The notes: a model not told the origin generated them from the sequence alone. A DNA stretch of 38,104 nt from Pseudomonadota bacterium (GCA_023390415.1 JAEWCW010000007.1:1-38104); one strand, 5' to 3'; positions 25,020-34,003 are shown, counted from the stretch's first letter. Program-made: numbers and translations.

Positions 25020-26747
25020 ATGAAGCCGATCGCCGTCATTTCCGCCTGCATCGCGCTGAGCGCTGCGGCCGCCGCCGAAGCGCAGCCCGCGGCAACGCCG
25101 GACCTCCAGGGCCTCTGGGCGGCGAGCCGTCACTTCGGGCCCGATATCCGTGGCACTTTGCTGATCCTTCAAACCGGTGCCGGGCTCCGAGCCGACATCG
25201 CCGGCCTTTCCGCTCCGGTTCGCGTGGACGGCAGGCTCCTGCACTTCGCCTTGCCGGACGGCCGGGGCGAGTTCCGAGGGCACAGGCAGGGCCAGGAGAT
25301 CGTCGGCCACTGGATTCAGCCGATGACTTTGAGCAGCGGCGCCCGCTACGCGACGCCCGTCGCGCTCCGTCAGGAGGCGCCGGGGCGGTGGCGCGGGGAC
25401 GTCCGGCCGCTCGAAGACAGAATGACCTATTTCCTGCCGGTGACCCGCGCTCGGGACGGCCGGTTCGCCACCTATTTGCGCAATCCGGAGCGCAATAACG
25501 GCCGCTTCATGCCGGTGAGCCGGCTGGAGATCGAAGGCGACCGTGTTCGGTTGATCGGCGGCCAGCCGGAGGCGGTCCGGCTGGAGGGACGCTACGATGC
25601 GGACGCGGACCGCCTGACGGTGCCGATCCAGGGCGCGAGCTACGACTTCCTTCGCGATCCGAGGGCCAGCAGCCCCTTCTATGCCCGCAACCGCGACGGC
25701 GAGCGCTACGTCTACGCCCCGCCGCTGCAGCGCGACGACGGCTGGCCGGTCGCCTCGGTCGAAGCGGTCGGCCTGTCCCGGGATCGGATCGAACGCTTCA
25801 TCCAGATGCTGATCGATCTGCCGAATGATGGGGTCAGCAGCCATCAGGTGCACAGCCTGCTGATCGCGCGGCATGGCCGTCTGGTGGTCGAGGAATATTT
25901 CCACGGCGCGAGCCGGGAGACCCCGCACAACCTGCGCTCCGCCTCGAAGAGCTGGACGGCGATCCTGATCGGTGCGGCGATGCAGGCCGGCATTCCGATC
26001 CGCCTGGACACGCCGGTCTACCAGACGATGCTCGGATCCCTCCCCGCCGATCTCGATCCGCGCAAGCGAGCGATGACCCTCGAGCATCTGATCTCGATGA
26101 CCGCGGGCTTCGATTGCAACGATTCCGGCGAACGGCCCGGCGACGAGGACCCGATGCAGCAGCAGACGGCGGAGCCCAACTGGTATCGCTTCACCCTGGC
26201 CGTGCCGATGGCCCGGGCGCCCGGCGAGGCCATTGTCTATTGCAGCATCGAGCCGAACCTCGCCGGCGGCATGCTGGAGCGGATCGCCGGCGAGCCGCTA
26301 CCCGAGCTGTTCCAGCGGCTCGTCGCAAGGCCGCTCCGGATGGAGAATTATCACCTGTTCCTTCAGCCCACGGGCGAGGCCTATGGCGGCGGCGGCCATC
26401 ACTTCACCTCGCGCGATTTCCTGAAATTCGCGCAACTGATGATGAACGGCGGGCGCTGGGGAAACCGCCGGATCACGAGCCGCGAATGGGCGGAACGGTC
26501 GACGGCGCCGCTTCGCGACCTCAGTCCGCGCCAGCAATATGGCTGGCTGTGGAACGGCGCCCGCTACCCCTATCGCGGGCGCACGCTCCAGGTCTATTTC
26601 GCGGGAGGCAATGGCGGCCAGATCTCCATGGCCATTCCGGAGCTCGATCTCGCTATCGCCTTCACCGGCGGCAATTACGCCGATCCGGTCCTGTTCACCG
26701 CGCAGCGCGTCTACGTTCCGGAGTACATCCTCCCGGCGGTCGACTGA
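25020..26747 (+). CDS. Secreted serine hydrolase of the beta-lactamase / penicillin-binding family
   Basis: This 575-residue protein starts at ATG 25020 with a signal peptide (MKPIAVISACIALSAAAAAE). Residues 25-245 form a beta-rich domain of unknown role. The C-terminal 330 residues are a class C beta-lactamase-like domain (PF00144): SASK with the nucleophile Ser307 and Lys310, the YxN-like element Tyr407-Cys-Ser409 and the GGNGG stretch near the end. Length and the extra N-terminal domain argue for an esterase or D-alanyl peptidase-type enzyme rather than a classical beta-lactamase. Its promoter carries a BlaI-type operator, so expression may respond to cell-wall antibiotics. Confidence 0.88.
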   Translation: MKPIAVISACIALSAAAAAEAQPAATPDLQGLWAASRHFGPDIRGTLLILQTGAGLRADIAGLSAPVRVDGRLLHFALPDGRGEFRGHRQGQEIVGHWIQPMTLSSGARYATPVALRQEAPGRWRGDVRPLEDRMTYFLPVTRARDGRFATYLRNPERNNGRFMPVSRLEIEGDRVRLIGGQPEAVRLEGRYDADADRLTVPIQGASYDFLRDPRASSPFYARNRDGERYVYAPPLQRDDGWPVASVEAVGLSRDRIERFIQMLIDLPNDGVSSHQVHSLLIARHGRLVVEEYFHGASRETPHNLRSASKSWTAILIGAAMQAGIPIRLDTPVYQTMLGSLPADLDPRKRAMTLEHLISMTAGFDCNDSGERPGDEDPMQQQTAEPNWYRFTLAVPMARAPGEAIVYCSIEPNLAGGMLERIAGEPLPELFQRLVARPLRMENYHLFLQPTGEAYGGGGHHFTSRDFLKFAQLMMNGGRWGNRRITSREWAERSTAPLRDLSPRQQYGWLWNGARYPYRGRTLQVYFAGGNGGQISMAIPELDLAIAFTGGNYADPVLFTAQRVYVPEYILPAVD

Positions 26748-26751
26748 CCAC

Positions 26752-28317
26752 TCACTCCGCCGCTTCGGCCTGCGTCGGCTCCTTCCAGACCAGCACCGGC
26801 TTGCGCGCGGCCAGGGTCTCGTCGAGCCGGCGGCGGGGGGCGTGAACCGGGGCGGCCTTCAGCGACTGGTCGCCGGCGCGGGCGCGCTCGGCGAGGCTTC
26901 GGACCGCGCCGATGAACTGGTCGAGCGCCGCCTTGGACTCTGTCTCGGTCGGCTCGATCAGCATCGCGCCGTGGACGACCAGCGGGAAGTACATGGTCAT
27001 CGGGTGGAAGCCCTCGTCGATCAGCCCCTTGGCGAGATCGAGCGTGGTGACGCCGTCGGCGAAGCCTTTGTCCGAGAACAAAGCCTCGTGCATGCACGGC
27101 CCGCTCTCGCCGAACGGCGCGTCGAGCACGTCGTCCAGCGCGCGCAGGACATAGTTGGCGTTCAGCACCGCATCCTCGGCGACCTGGCGGAGGCCGTCGG
27201 CGCCGTGGCTGAGGATGTAGGAGAGGGCGCGGGTGAACATGCCCATCTGGCCGTGGAAGGCGACCATCCGGCCGAAGCTGGAGCCGTGATGCTCCCCTGC
27301 GCTCTCTTCCTCGACCAGGACGTACTGGTCGCCCTGCTTCTCGACGAAGGGCAAAGGCGCGAACGGGGTCAGCGCCTGGGAGAAGACCACCGGCCCGGAG
27401 CCCGGGCCGCCGCCGCCATGCGGGGTCGAGAAGGTCTTGTGGAGGTTGATGTGCATCGCGTCGATGCCGAGGTCGCCCGGGCGGACACGGCCGACGATCG
27501 CGTTGAAATTGGCGCCGTCGCAATAGACCAGGCCGCCGGCTTCATGGACAGCCTCGGAGATGGCGATCATGTCCGGCTCGAACAGGCCGCAGGTGTTCGG
27601 GTTGGTGATCATCACCGCGGCGACGTCCGGCCCGAGCCGCGCCTTCAGCGCCTCGAGGTCGACCCGGCCGCGCGCGGTCGCCGGGATGTTCTCGACCCGG
27701 TAGCCGACGAAGGCGGCGGTCGCCGGATTGGTGCCGTGGGCGCTCTCGGGGACGAGGATGACCTCGCGCGCGTCGCCCCGTGCCTCGAGCGCCGAGCGGA
27801 TCGCGAGCAGGCCGCACAATTCGCCATGCGCGCCGGCCTTCGGGCTCATCGCCACGCTGTGCATGCCGGTGAGCTTCACCAGCCATTCGCCGAGCTTGTG
27901 GATCAGCTCGAACGCGCCCTGCACCGTGTCGACCGGCTGGAGCGGGTGGATGTCGGCGAAGCCCGGCATCCGCGCCACCTTCTCGTTGAGCCGCGGATTG
28001 TGCTTCATCGTGCACGATCCGAGCGGGAAGAGGCCCAGGTCGATCGCGTAATTCTGCCGGCTGAGGCGGGTGTAGTGGCGCACCGCCTCGGGTTCGGAGA
28101 GGCCGGGAAGGCCGATCGGGTCGCGGCGCTCCATGCCGCCGAGGCGCGGTGCGACCTCGGGAGCGTCGGCGAGATCGACTCCGGTCGTGCCGGTGTCGCC
28201 GATCTCGAAGATCAAGGCTTCCTCGAGCATCAGCGCGCGATTGCCGGTGAAGGTGCCGGCGGAGGCTTCGCCGGCCTCGGGCGTCGTCGGGCGCCAGCCG
28301 CTTTGGTTGATCGTCAT
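26752..28317 (-). CDS. gcvPB: Glycine dehydrogenase (decarboxylating) subunit 2
   Basis: This 521-residue protein is the C-terminal half of the P-protein of the glycine cleavage system, which decarboxylates glycine using PLP and passes the aminomethyl group to the GcvH lipoyl arm. The PLP lysine is Lys294 in HINLHKTFSTPHGGGGPGSG, and GSCTMKHNPRLNE, MSPKAGAHGE and ESAHGTNPATA are typical. The ATG overlaps the gcvPA stop by four bases. It is the last gene of the gcv operon. The Pro/Ala-rich extreme C-terminus is ordinary for this subgroup. Confidence 0.96.
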   Translation of the reverse strand: MTINQSGWRPTTPEAGEASAGTFTGNRALMLEEALIFEIGDTGTTGVDLADAPEVAPRLGGMERRDPIGLPGLSEPEAVRHYTRLSRQNYAIDLGLFPLGSCTMKHNPRLNEKVARMPGFADIHPLQPVDTVQGAFELIHKLGEWLVKLTGMHSVAMSPKAGAHGELCGLLAIRSALEARGDAREVILVPESAHGTNPATAAFVGYRVENIPATARGRVDLEALKARLGPDVAAVMITNPNTCGLFEPDMIAISEAVHEAGGLVYCDGANFNAIVGRVRPGDLGIDAMHINLHKTFSTPHGGGGPGSGPVVFSQALTPFAPLPFVEKQGDQYVLVEEESAGEHHGSSFGRMVAFHGQMGMFTRALSYILSHGADGLRQVAEDAVLNANYVLRALDDVLDAPFGESGPCMHEALFSDKGFADGVTTLDLAKGLIDEGFHPMTMYFPLVVHGAMLIEPTETESKAALDQFIGAVRSLAERARAGDQSLKAAPVHAPRRRLDETLAARKPVLVWKEPTQAEAAE

Positions 28318-29672
28318 GCCAGCACCTCCTCGAGCGCCGTCGCCAGCGCCTCGACATCCTCATCGGTCACGGTCTCGGTGACCGCGACCACCAACCCGTT
28401 CTGAAGCGCCTCCGCATCCGGATAGAGCCGGCCGAGCGACACGCCGCCGAGCACGCCCTTCTCCGCCATCGCCCGCACCGCGGGGCGCGCTTCTCTGGGA
28501 AGCCGCAATGTGAATTCGTTGAAGAAGCTGTCATTGACCAGCTCGACGCCGGGTACCTTCGCCAGCCGCTCGGCCGCGGCCACCGCCTTGGCGTGGTTCA
28601 GCGCGGCGAGCTTCCGGAGCCCCGTCTCGCCGAGCAGGGTCATGTGCGCGGTCCAGGCGAGCGCGCACAGCACCGAGCTGGTGCAGATGTTCGAGGTCGC
28701 CTTCTCGCGGCGGATATGCTGCTCGCGGGTCGAGAGGGTGAGAACGAAGCCGCGCTTGCCCTCGGCGTCGACGGTCTGGCCGGTGAGTCGCCCCGGCATC
28801 TGGCGGACCAGCTTCTCGGAGCAGGCGAACAGGCCGACATAGGGGCCGCCGAACTGGAGGCCGACGCCGATCGACTGGCCCTCGCCGACGACGATGTCGG
28901 CGCCCATCTCGCCCGGCGAGCGGATCGCGCCCAAGGCCACCGGCTCCGTGACGACGGCGATCAGAAGCGCCTTCTTCGCGTGGGCCGCCTCGGCCAGCGC
29001 CGTAAGGTCGCCGATGCGGCCGAGGATGTCCGGATATTGGACGACGACGCAGGACGTGTCGTCGTCGATCGCGTCGATCAGGCCCTGGATGTCGGTCTCG
29101 GCGCTCAGCTCCGGAAGGCTGGTCACGAGCTGGTCGCCGGTGAAGCGGGCCATCGTCTTCGCCACCGAGACGTAATGCGGATGGAGCCCGGCCGAGAGGA
29201 TCGCCTTGCCGCGCCGCGTGATGCGGCGGGCCATGCCGATCGCCTCCCAGCAGGCGGTCGAGCCGTCATACATGGAGGCGTTGGCGACGTCGCAGCCGAA
29301 CAGGCGCGCGACCTGGGTCTGGAACTCGAACAGGACCTGCAACGTGCCTTGGGCGATCTCGGGCTGATAGGGCGTGTAGCTGGTCAGGAACTCGCCGCGC
29401 TGGATGATATGGTCGACGCTCGCCGGGACATGGTGGCGATAGGCGCCGCAGCCGAGGAAGAAGGGCACCTCGCCGGCGACCAGATTCTTGCGCGCCATCG
29501 CGCCGAGCTGGCGCTCGACGGCCATTTCGGAGGCATGGTCGGGAAGGCCCTCGATCTTGCCCGCGAGCCGCGCCCCCTCGGGCACGTCGACGAACAGATC
29601 GTCGATCGAGGACGCCCCGATCGCGCGCAGCATCTCGCCGCGATCGGCATCGGTGAGTGGCAGATATCTCAA
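28314..29672 (-). CDS. gcvPA: Glycine dehydrogenase (decarboxylating) subunit 1
   Basis: This 452-residue protein is the N-terminal half of the split P-protein and works as a heterotetramer with GcvPB. FFLGCGAYRHHVPASVDHI, TPYQPEIAQGTLQVLFEFQT, NASMYDGSTACWEA and GIGVGLQFGGPYVGLFAC-like blocks are typical. The start is TTG at 29672 (RYLPLTDADR), with GGAG (29681-29684) eight bases before it; another TTG two codons upstream is less well spaced. It begins 14 bases after the methyltransferase stop. Confidence 0.95.
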   Translation of the reverse strand: MRYLPLTDADRGEMLRAIGASSIDDLFVDVPEGARLAGKIEGLPDHASEMAVERQLGAMARKNLVAGEVPFFLGCGAYRHHVPASVDHIIQRGEFLTSYTPYQPEIAQGTLQVLFEFQTQVARLFGCDVANASMYDGSTACWEAIGMARRITRRGKAILSAGLHPHYVSVAKTMARFTGDQLVTSLPELSAETDIQGLIDAIDDDTSCVVVQYPDILGRIGDLTALAEAAHAKKALLIAVVTEPVALGAIRSPGEMGADIVVGEGQSIGVGLQFGGPYVGLFACSEKLVRQMPGRLTGQTVDAEGKRGFVLTLSTREQHIRREKATSNICTSSVLCALAWTAHMTLLGETGLRKLAALNHAKAVAAAERLAKVPGVELVNDSFFNEFTLRLPREARPAVRAMAEKGVLGGVSLGRLYPDAEALQNGLVVAVTETVTDEDVEALATALEEVLA

Positions 29673-29686
29673 GCTCAAGTCTCCGT

Positions 29687-30475
29687 TCAGGCGTCCGGCT
29701 TCGTCATCGAGAAGCGAAGGCGGACGTAATCGGCGTTCCAGCTGCCGTCGGGCTGGCGAAGCGCGTCGGCGACCCGGCGCTCGACCCCGGCGGCGATGTC
29801 GTCGCGCTCCCATTCAGGGACCATGGCAAGATCGAGCCAGCCGGAGCGGAAGGTCCGGATCCACGGCCCCAGCCCGCCCGCGAGCGGAGTCGGCCGGGCG
29901 ACGAGCACGGCCTTGATCTCGGTGAAGCCGGCGCAGGCATAGAGGCGGACGAACTCGTCGATGCCCGGATACCAGGCGGGGTCGGTCTCGGGCTGGGCGA
30001 AGCCGCGCTCGGCGAGCTCCGCGCGGAGCCCGCCGCGAAGGATGGCGAGATTGCCCTCGCCGCCCATCTCGCCGACGAACCGTCCGCCGGGGCGGAGCAG
30101 GCCGTGGATTCCGGTCGCCACCGAATCCGGGTCGAGCATCCAGTGCAGCGCCGCATTGGAGAAAGCCGCGTCGAACTGGCCGAAGCGCGCGGCCTGCTCT
30201 TCGAGCGCCAGCGTCTCGGCATCCGCGACGAAGGCGTCGACCCCTTTGGCCCGCGCCGCCTCGACCATCTCCTCGGAGGAATCGAGCCCGATCACCCGCG
30301 CCCCGGCCTCGGCGATCTTCGCGGTCAGCGTCCCGTCGCCGCAGCCGATGTCGATGATGAACTCGCCCGCCTTCGGCGCGAGCAGGGAAAAAGCCGCCTC
30401 GCCCAGTGCGGGCACGAAGGCGCCATGCTCGGCATAATCGGCCGATGACCAGCGCGAGGCGGCGTTGACGGTCAC
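29687..30475 (-). CDS. Class I SAM-dependent methyltransferase within the gcv operon
   Basis: This 262-residue enzyme has motif I FIIDIGCGDGTLTAKI (residues 39-54), motif II VIGLDSSEEMVEAA, and FDAAFSNAALHWMLDPDS with LLRPGGRFVGEMGG as the later motifs. The pattern SNAALHW resembles trans-aconitate methyltransferase and related small-molecule methyltransferases, but no substrate can be assigned. Its start GTG overlaps the gcvH stop by GTGA and gcvPA follows after 14 bases, so it is translated as part of the riboswitch-controlled operon. Such a gene is not part of the canonical glycine cleavage system. Confidence 0.9.
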   Translation of the reverse strand: MTVNAASRWSSADYAEHGAFVPALGEAAFSLLAPKAGEFIIDIGCGDGTLTAKIAEAGARVIGLDSSEEMVEAARAKGVDAFVADAETLALEEQAARFGQFDAAFSNAALHWMLDPDSVATGIHGLLRPGGRFVGEMGGEGNLAILRGGLRAELAERGFAQPETDPAWYPGIDEFVRLYACAGFTEIKAVLVARPTPLAGGLGPWIRTFRSGWLDLAMVPEWERDDIAAGVERRVADALRQPDGSWNADYVRLRFSMTKPDA

Positions 30476-30843
30476 TGGCTGTCGCAGAAGCTCTTGTACG
30501 AGTCGGCGTCCATCAAGCCGTCGAGCTCGGACGTGTCGGAGAGGCGCAGCTTGAAGAACCAGCCCTCGCCTTCCGGGTCCGAATTGACCAGCGCCGGATC
30601 GTCGACCAGCGCCTGGTTGCCCTCGGTCACCTCGCCGGAGACCGGCGCATAGACGTCCGACGCGGCCTTGACCGATTCGACCACGGCGGCGTCGCCGCCC
30701 TTGACGACCTGGCGGCCGGCCTCGGGCACCTCGACGAAGACGACGTCGCCGAGCTGGCCCTGCGCGAAATCGGTGATTCCGACGGTGGCGTTATCGCCCT
30801 CCACCCGGATCCACTCATGCTCCTTGGTGTAATAGACGGTCAT
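30472..30843 (-). CDS. gcvH: Glycine cleavage system H protein
   Basis: This 123-residue shuttle protein carries the aminomethyl group on lipoylated Lys59 in VVESVKAASDVYAPVSGEV. The flanking EHEWIRVEGDNATVGITDFA and QLGDVVFVEVPEAG are diagnostic. It overlaps gcvT by four bases upstream and the methyltransferase by four bases downstream, giving tight coupling. Length is normal for the family. Confidence 0.97.
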   Translation of the reverse strand: MTVYYTKEHEWIRVEGDNATVGITDFAQGQLGDVVFVEVPEAGRQVVKGGDAAVVESVKAASDVYAPVSGEVTEGNQALVDDPALVNSDPEGEGWFFKLRLSDTSELDGLMDADSYKSFCDSQ

Positions 30844-31961
30844 TTGGCGGCTCCCTTGCGGTGGTAGCGGTGGGGGACGAAGGGCGTTTCCACCACCTTC
30901 GCCTGAAAGATCTTGCCGCGCTGGGCGAGGCTGATCTGGGTTCCCGGCGCGGACAAGGCGACCGGCACATAGGCCATGGCGATCGGCGCCTCGAGCATCG
31001 GCGAGAAGCCGCCGCTGGTCACCTTGCCGACCTCGTCGCCGTCGGCGTCGAGCACTGCCGCCCCCTCGCGCACTGGCTGGCGGCCCTCGACCGCGAGGCC
31101 GACCCGGCGGCGCACCGCGCCGTTGGCGAGCTCGCCGGCGATCCGCTCCCAGCCGGCGAAGCCGCCCTCGTCGCGCCGGCGCTTGGAGAGGGCGAATTCG
31201 AGCGCCGCCTCGACCGGCGTGGTGTGGGTGTCGAGATCGTGGCCGTAGAGCGGCAGCCCCGCCTCGAGCCGAAGCGAGTCGCGGGCACCGAGGCCGATCG
31301 GCTTCACCTCCGGCTGGGCGGCGAGAAGATCGGCCAAAGCCTCGACGCTGGCGGCGGCGACCGAGATCTCGAACCCGTCCTCGCCGGTATAGCCCGAGCG
31401 GCTGATCCAGGTTCGAATCCCGGCGATCGTGAACGCCGCGCCGGTCATGAAGCCGAGCTCGGACACGCCGGGCGCAAGCCGCTCCAGCGCCTCGACCGCC
31501 TTCGGCCCCTGAAGCGCGAGCAGGGCTTGCTCCTTCATATGATCGACGACGACGCCCCGCGGCAGCTTCGCCTCGAGATGAGCGATGTCGCCATGCTTGG
31601 TCGCGCCATTGACGACGACGTAGAAATGATCCGCGCGCCGCGTAACCATGAGGTCGTCGATGATCCCGCCGTCCTCGGCGAGAAGCATCGAATAGCGCAG
31701 GCGGCCGTCCTTCAGGATCCCGAGATCGGCCGGGAGCAGGCTTTCGAGGCCCTTCTCCGCGTCGGCGCCGGTGACGACCAGCTGTCCCATATGGCTGACG
31801 TCGAAAAGGCCGGCGCTCGTCCGCGTCCAGCGATGCTCGGCGAGAATACCCTCATATTGAATCGGCATCTCATAGCCCGCGAACGGGACCATCCGGGCAC
31901 CGCGCGCGCGGTGCCAGCTATCGAGAGGGAGGTTGAGGGTGGGGCCGTCGGCGTCGCTCAT
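30840..31961 (-). CDS. gcvT: Glycine cleavage system aminomethyltransferase (T protein)
   Basis: This 373-residue enzyme releases ammonia from the aminomethyl group on GcvH and forms methylene-tetrahydrofolate. Visible are ARMVPFAGYEMPIQY, the folate-site region LFDVSHMGQLVVTG, ISRSGYTGEDGFEI, and SLRLEAGLPLYGHD. The ATG at 31961 is preceded by GGAG (about 13 bases upstream). It is the first gene after the tandem glycine riboswitch. Confidence 0.96.
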   Translation of the reverse strand: MSDADGPTLNLPLDSWHRARGARMVPFAGYEMPIQYEGILAEHRWTRTSAGLFDVSHMGQLVVTGADAEKGLESLLPADLGILKDGRLRYSMLLAEDGGIIDDLMVTRRADHFYVVVNGATKHGDIAHLEAKLPRGVVVDHMKEQALLALQGPKAVEALERLAPGVSELGFMTGAAFTIAGIRTWISRSGYTGEDGFEISVAAASVEALADLLAAQPEVKPIGLGARDSLRLEAGLPLYGHDLDTHTTPVEAALEFALSKRRRDEGGFAGWERIAGELANGAVRRRVGLAVEGRQPVREGAAVLDADGDEVGKVTSGGFSPMLEAPIAMAYVPVALSAPGTQISLAQRGKIFQAKVVETPFVPHRYHRKGAAK

Positions 31962-32032
31962 CAGTCCAGTCTCCGGGTCGTCGCTCCGCCGGCCACCGCC
32001 CGGCGACGCCAGGCTTTGCCTACGGTTCGCGC

Positions 32033-32148
32033 CCCCTCTGTCACCGGGACCTGAGAGCTTTCCCCGCCATAGCCCTGAGGCGACGGTGGGTTACCCCTTC
32101 GGTGGCCCGCAGCCGCGCAAGCGCGCCAACAGGCTCTTTCCAGAGCGT
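32033..32148 (-). ncRNA. Glycine riboswitch, second (downstream) aptamer
   Basis: On the reverse strand the conserved core reads CTCTGGAAAGAG ... CACCGAAGGGGTAACC ... AAAGCTCTCAGGT ... GACAGAGGGG. The GAAGGGGTAA loop, the CTCTCAGG strand and the closing AGAGGGG match the glycine aptamer. A variable hairpin (GCGCGCTTGCGCGGC, 32113-32131) occupies P3a. It follows aptamer 1 after a short linker, the usual tandem order, and lies about 70 bases before the gcvT ATG. In known cases glycine binding turns on the gcv operon. Confidence 0.93.
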
Positions 32149-32155
32149 CCTCGTT

Positions 32156-32239
32156 CGCGCGGTCCTTCTGCCTGAGAGATTCCGGGGCGGTTGCTCCTTC
32201 GGCGGCGGCAGGCTCGCACCCGCCACTCTCTCCCGCGCG
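32156..32239 (-). ncRNA. Glycine riboswitch, first (upstream) aptamer
   Basis: The reverse strand shows GGGAGAGAGTGGCGGG, then GCCGAAGGAGCAACC, and CCCGGAATCTCTCAGGCA with AGAAGGACC, the glycine aptamer consensus in order. P1 is formed by CGCGC (32235-32239) and GCGCG (32156-32160). Together with aptamer 2 it occupies most of the 327-base gap between dprA and gcvT; nothing else coding was seen there. A possible promoter TTGACT (32280-32285) lies just upstream at the dprA 3' end, but its -10 is weak. Confidence 0.95.
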
Positions 32240-32288
32240 TCCTCACGGACCGCGCGGCCATGACGCACCGCCCGGACCGAGTCAATCG

Positions 32289-33380
32289 CTATGCGGCGAG
32301 GCTCACGCGGCCGCCGGCATGGCGCTCCAGCCGGCCGGCGAGCTCCAGTTCGAGCAGCACGGTCTGGACGATCGGCGCGGAGAGACCGGACTGGCGGACG
32401 ATCTCGTCGACCGCCACTGCGGTGACGCTGAGCAGGCCGATGACCTGCTCGCGCTGCGCCTGCTCGGCATCTGCGCTGGTCTCGGCGGGAACGAAGCCGC
32501 GTTCCGGCTGGCGGAAGGGACGAATCTCGCCCGGCCTGATCGCCTCCAGCACATCCTCTGCGGTCTGAATCAATGTCGCGCCGTCCCGGATCAGCTGGTT
32601 GCAGCCCTGGGCGCGCGGATCGAGCGGCGAGCCCGGCACCGCCATCACCTCGCGCCCCGCCTCGTTCGCCAGGCGCGCGGTGATCAGCGATCCGGAACGC
32701 GGCGCAGCCTCGACCACGACCACACCATGGGCGAGGCCCGCGATGATCCGGTTGCGATTGGGAAAGTGTCGCGCCCGCGGCTCAAGGCCGGGCGGCTGCT
32801 CGGCGATCAGCAGGCCCTGGCCTGCGATCGCCTGCTGCCGCGCCTCGTTTTCCGGCGGATAGACCACGTCGATGCCCCCGGCGATGACTGCGATCGTGCC
32901 GGTCTCCAGCGCGCCGTCATGTGCGGCCGAGTCGATTCCACGGGCGAGGCCGGAGACGACGACGCTGCCCGCCTCCCCGAGCTGCCGCGCGAGCGTCCGC
33001 GCATAGCGGCAGGCCGCCGCGGAGGCATTGCGCGCGCCGACGATCGCCACCGCCGGTCTATCTAGCAGCGAAAGGTGCCCCTTGACGATCAGCGCCGGCG
33101 GCGCGGTCTCGAGCTCGGCCAGGAGCGGCGGGTAAGCGGGCTCGCCGAGGAAGAGGTAGCGCGCGCCGAGCCGCTCCACCTCCTCAGCCTCACGTTCGAT
33201 GGCGCTCTTCGCCGCAAGCCTGGGCGGTCGGCCGCCGCCGCGCGCGGCAAGGTCCGGAATCGCGTCGATCGCCGCCTGGGCCGAGCCGAAGCGGGCGATG
33301 AGCTGGAAATAGGTGATCGGGCCGATATTCTCCGACCGGATCAGCCGAAGCCGTGCGATCCGGTCGGCCGAGGCCTCCAT
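32289..33380 (-). CDS. dprA: DNA-processing protein DprA
   Basis: This 363-residue protein protects incoming single-stranded DNA and loads RecA during natural transformation. The Rossmann-like core shows VAIVGARNASAAACRYARTL, VVSGLARGIDSAAHDGALE, GTIAVIAGGIDVVYPPEN and FPNRNRIIAGLAHGVVVVEA. An N-terminal SAM-like helical domain and a C-terminal winged-helix (DML1-like) domain (VTAVAVDEIVRQSGLSAP) are both present. The ATG shares one base with the plsY stop (TGATG). Confidence 0.96.
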   Translation of the reverse strand: MEASADRIARLRLIRSENIGPITYFQLIARFGSAQAAIDAIPDLAARGGGRPPRLAAKSAIEREAEEVERLGARYLFLGEPAYPPLLAELETAPPALIVKGHLSLLDRPAVAIVGARNASAAACRYARTLARQLGEAGSVVVSGLARGIDSAAHDGALETGTIAVIAGGIDVVYPPENEARQQAIAGQGLLIAEQPPGLEPRARHFPNRNRIIAGLAHGVVVVEAAPRSGSLITARLANEAGREVMAVPGSPLDPRAQGCNQLIRDGATLIQTAEDVLEAIRPGEIRPFRQPERGFVPAETSADAEQAQREQVIGLLSVTAVAVDEIVRQSGLSAPIVQTVLLELELAGRLERHAGGRVSLAA

Positions 33381-34003
33381 CAGGCCTCGCCTGGCTCCAC
33401 AGTCCGGCCGACCCGCGGCTCCGTGCCGCGCAGCAGCCGATCAAGGTTCGACCGGTGCTTCCAGATGATCAGCAAGGCAAAGCCGAGAAACATCATCGCA
33501 AGGTCGAAGCGGTCGAGCAGAGCCGCGGTGACCGGCGCCGAGATCGCCATCGTCATCCCCGACAGCGAGGAATAGCGGGTCAGCGCAAGCATCGACAGCC
33601 AGACCGCCGCCGCGGCCAAGCCGATCTGCCACGAGAAAGCGAACAGGATACCGAGGAAGGTCGCGACGCCCTTGCCGCCGCGGAACAACAGCCAGACGGG
33701 GTAAAGATGGCCGATCAGCGCGCCGAAGGCCGCGAGGGGCTCGAGCTGGGTCTGGTCCGGAAACAGCGCGCGGACGATGAGGATCGCCGCTGCGCCCTTC
33801 AGCGCATCGAGGATGAGGGTGGCCGCGGCGAGGCCCTTGCGCCCGGTGCGAAGCACGTTGGTTGCGCCGATATTGCCCGAGCCGATTGCCCTGAGATCGC
33901 CGGCCCCGGTCAGGCGCGTCAGCAGCACGCCGAACGGAATCGCGCCGAGAAAATAGCCGATCAGAAGCGCCCCGAGGGGCCCGACGAGCGTATCGAAAGT
34001 CAA
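33380..34003 (-). CDS. plsY: Glycerol-3-phosphate acyltransferase PlsY
   Basis: This membrane enzyme transfers an acyl group from acyl-phosphate to glycerol-3-phosphate, the first step in phospholipid synthesis. Motifs are GYFLGAIPFGVLL, AIGSGNIGATNVLRTGRKGL, and HLYPVWLLFRGGKGVATFLG, with five or so hydrophobic segments. The start is uncertain: TTG 34003 has GGGGGA seven bases upstream and gives 207 residues; GTG 34024 gives 214 but has no clear ribosome site. The stop overlaps the dprA start by one base, so the pair is coupled. Confidence 0.94.
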   Translation of the reverse strand: MTFDTLVGPLGALLIGYFLGAIPFGVLLTRLTGAGDLRAIGSGNIGATNVLRTGRKGLAAATLILDALKGAAAILIVRALFPDQTQLEPLAAFGALIGHLYPVWLLFRGGKGVATFLGILFAFSWQIGLAAAAVWLSMLALTRYSSLSGMTMAISAPVTAALLDRFDLAMMFLGFALLIIWKHRSNLDRLLRGTEPRVGRTVEPGEA

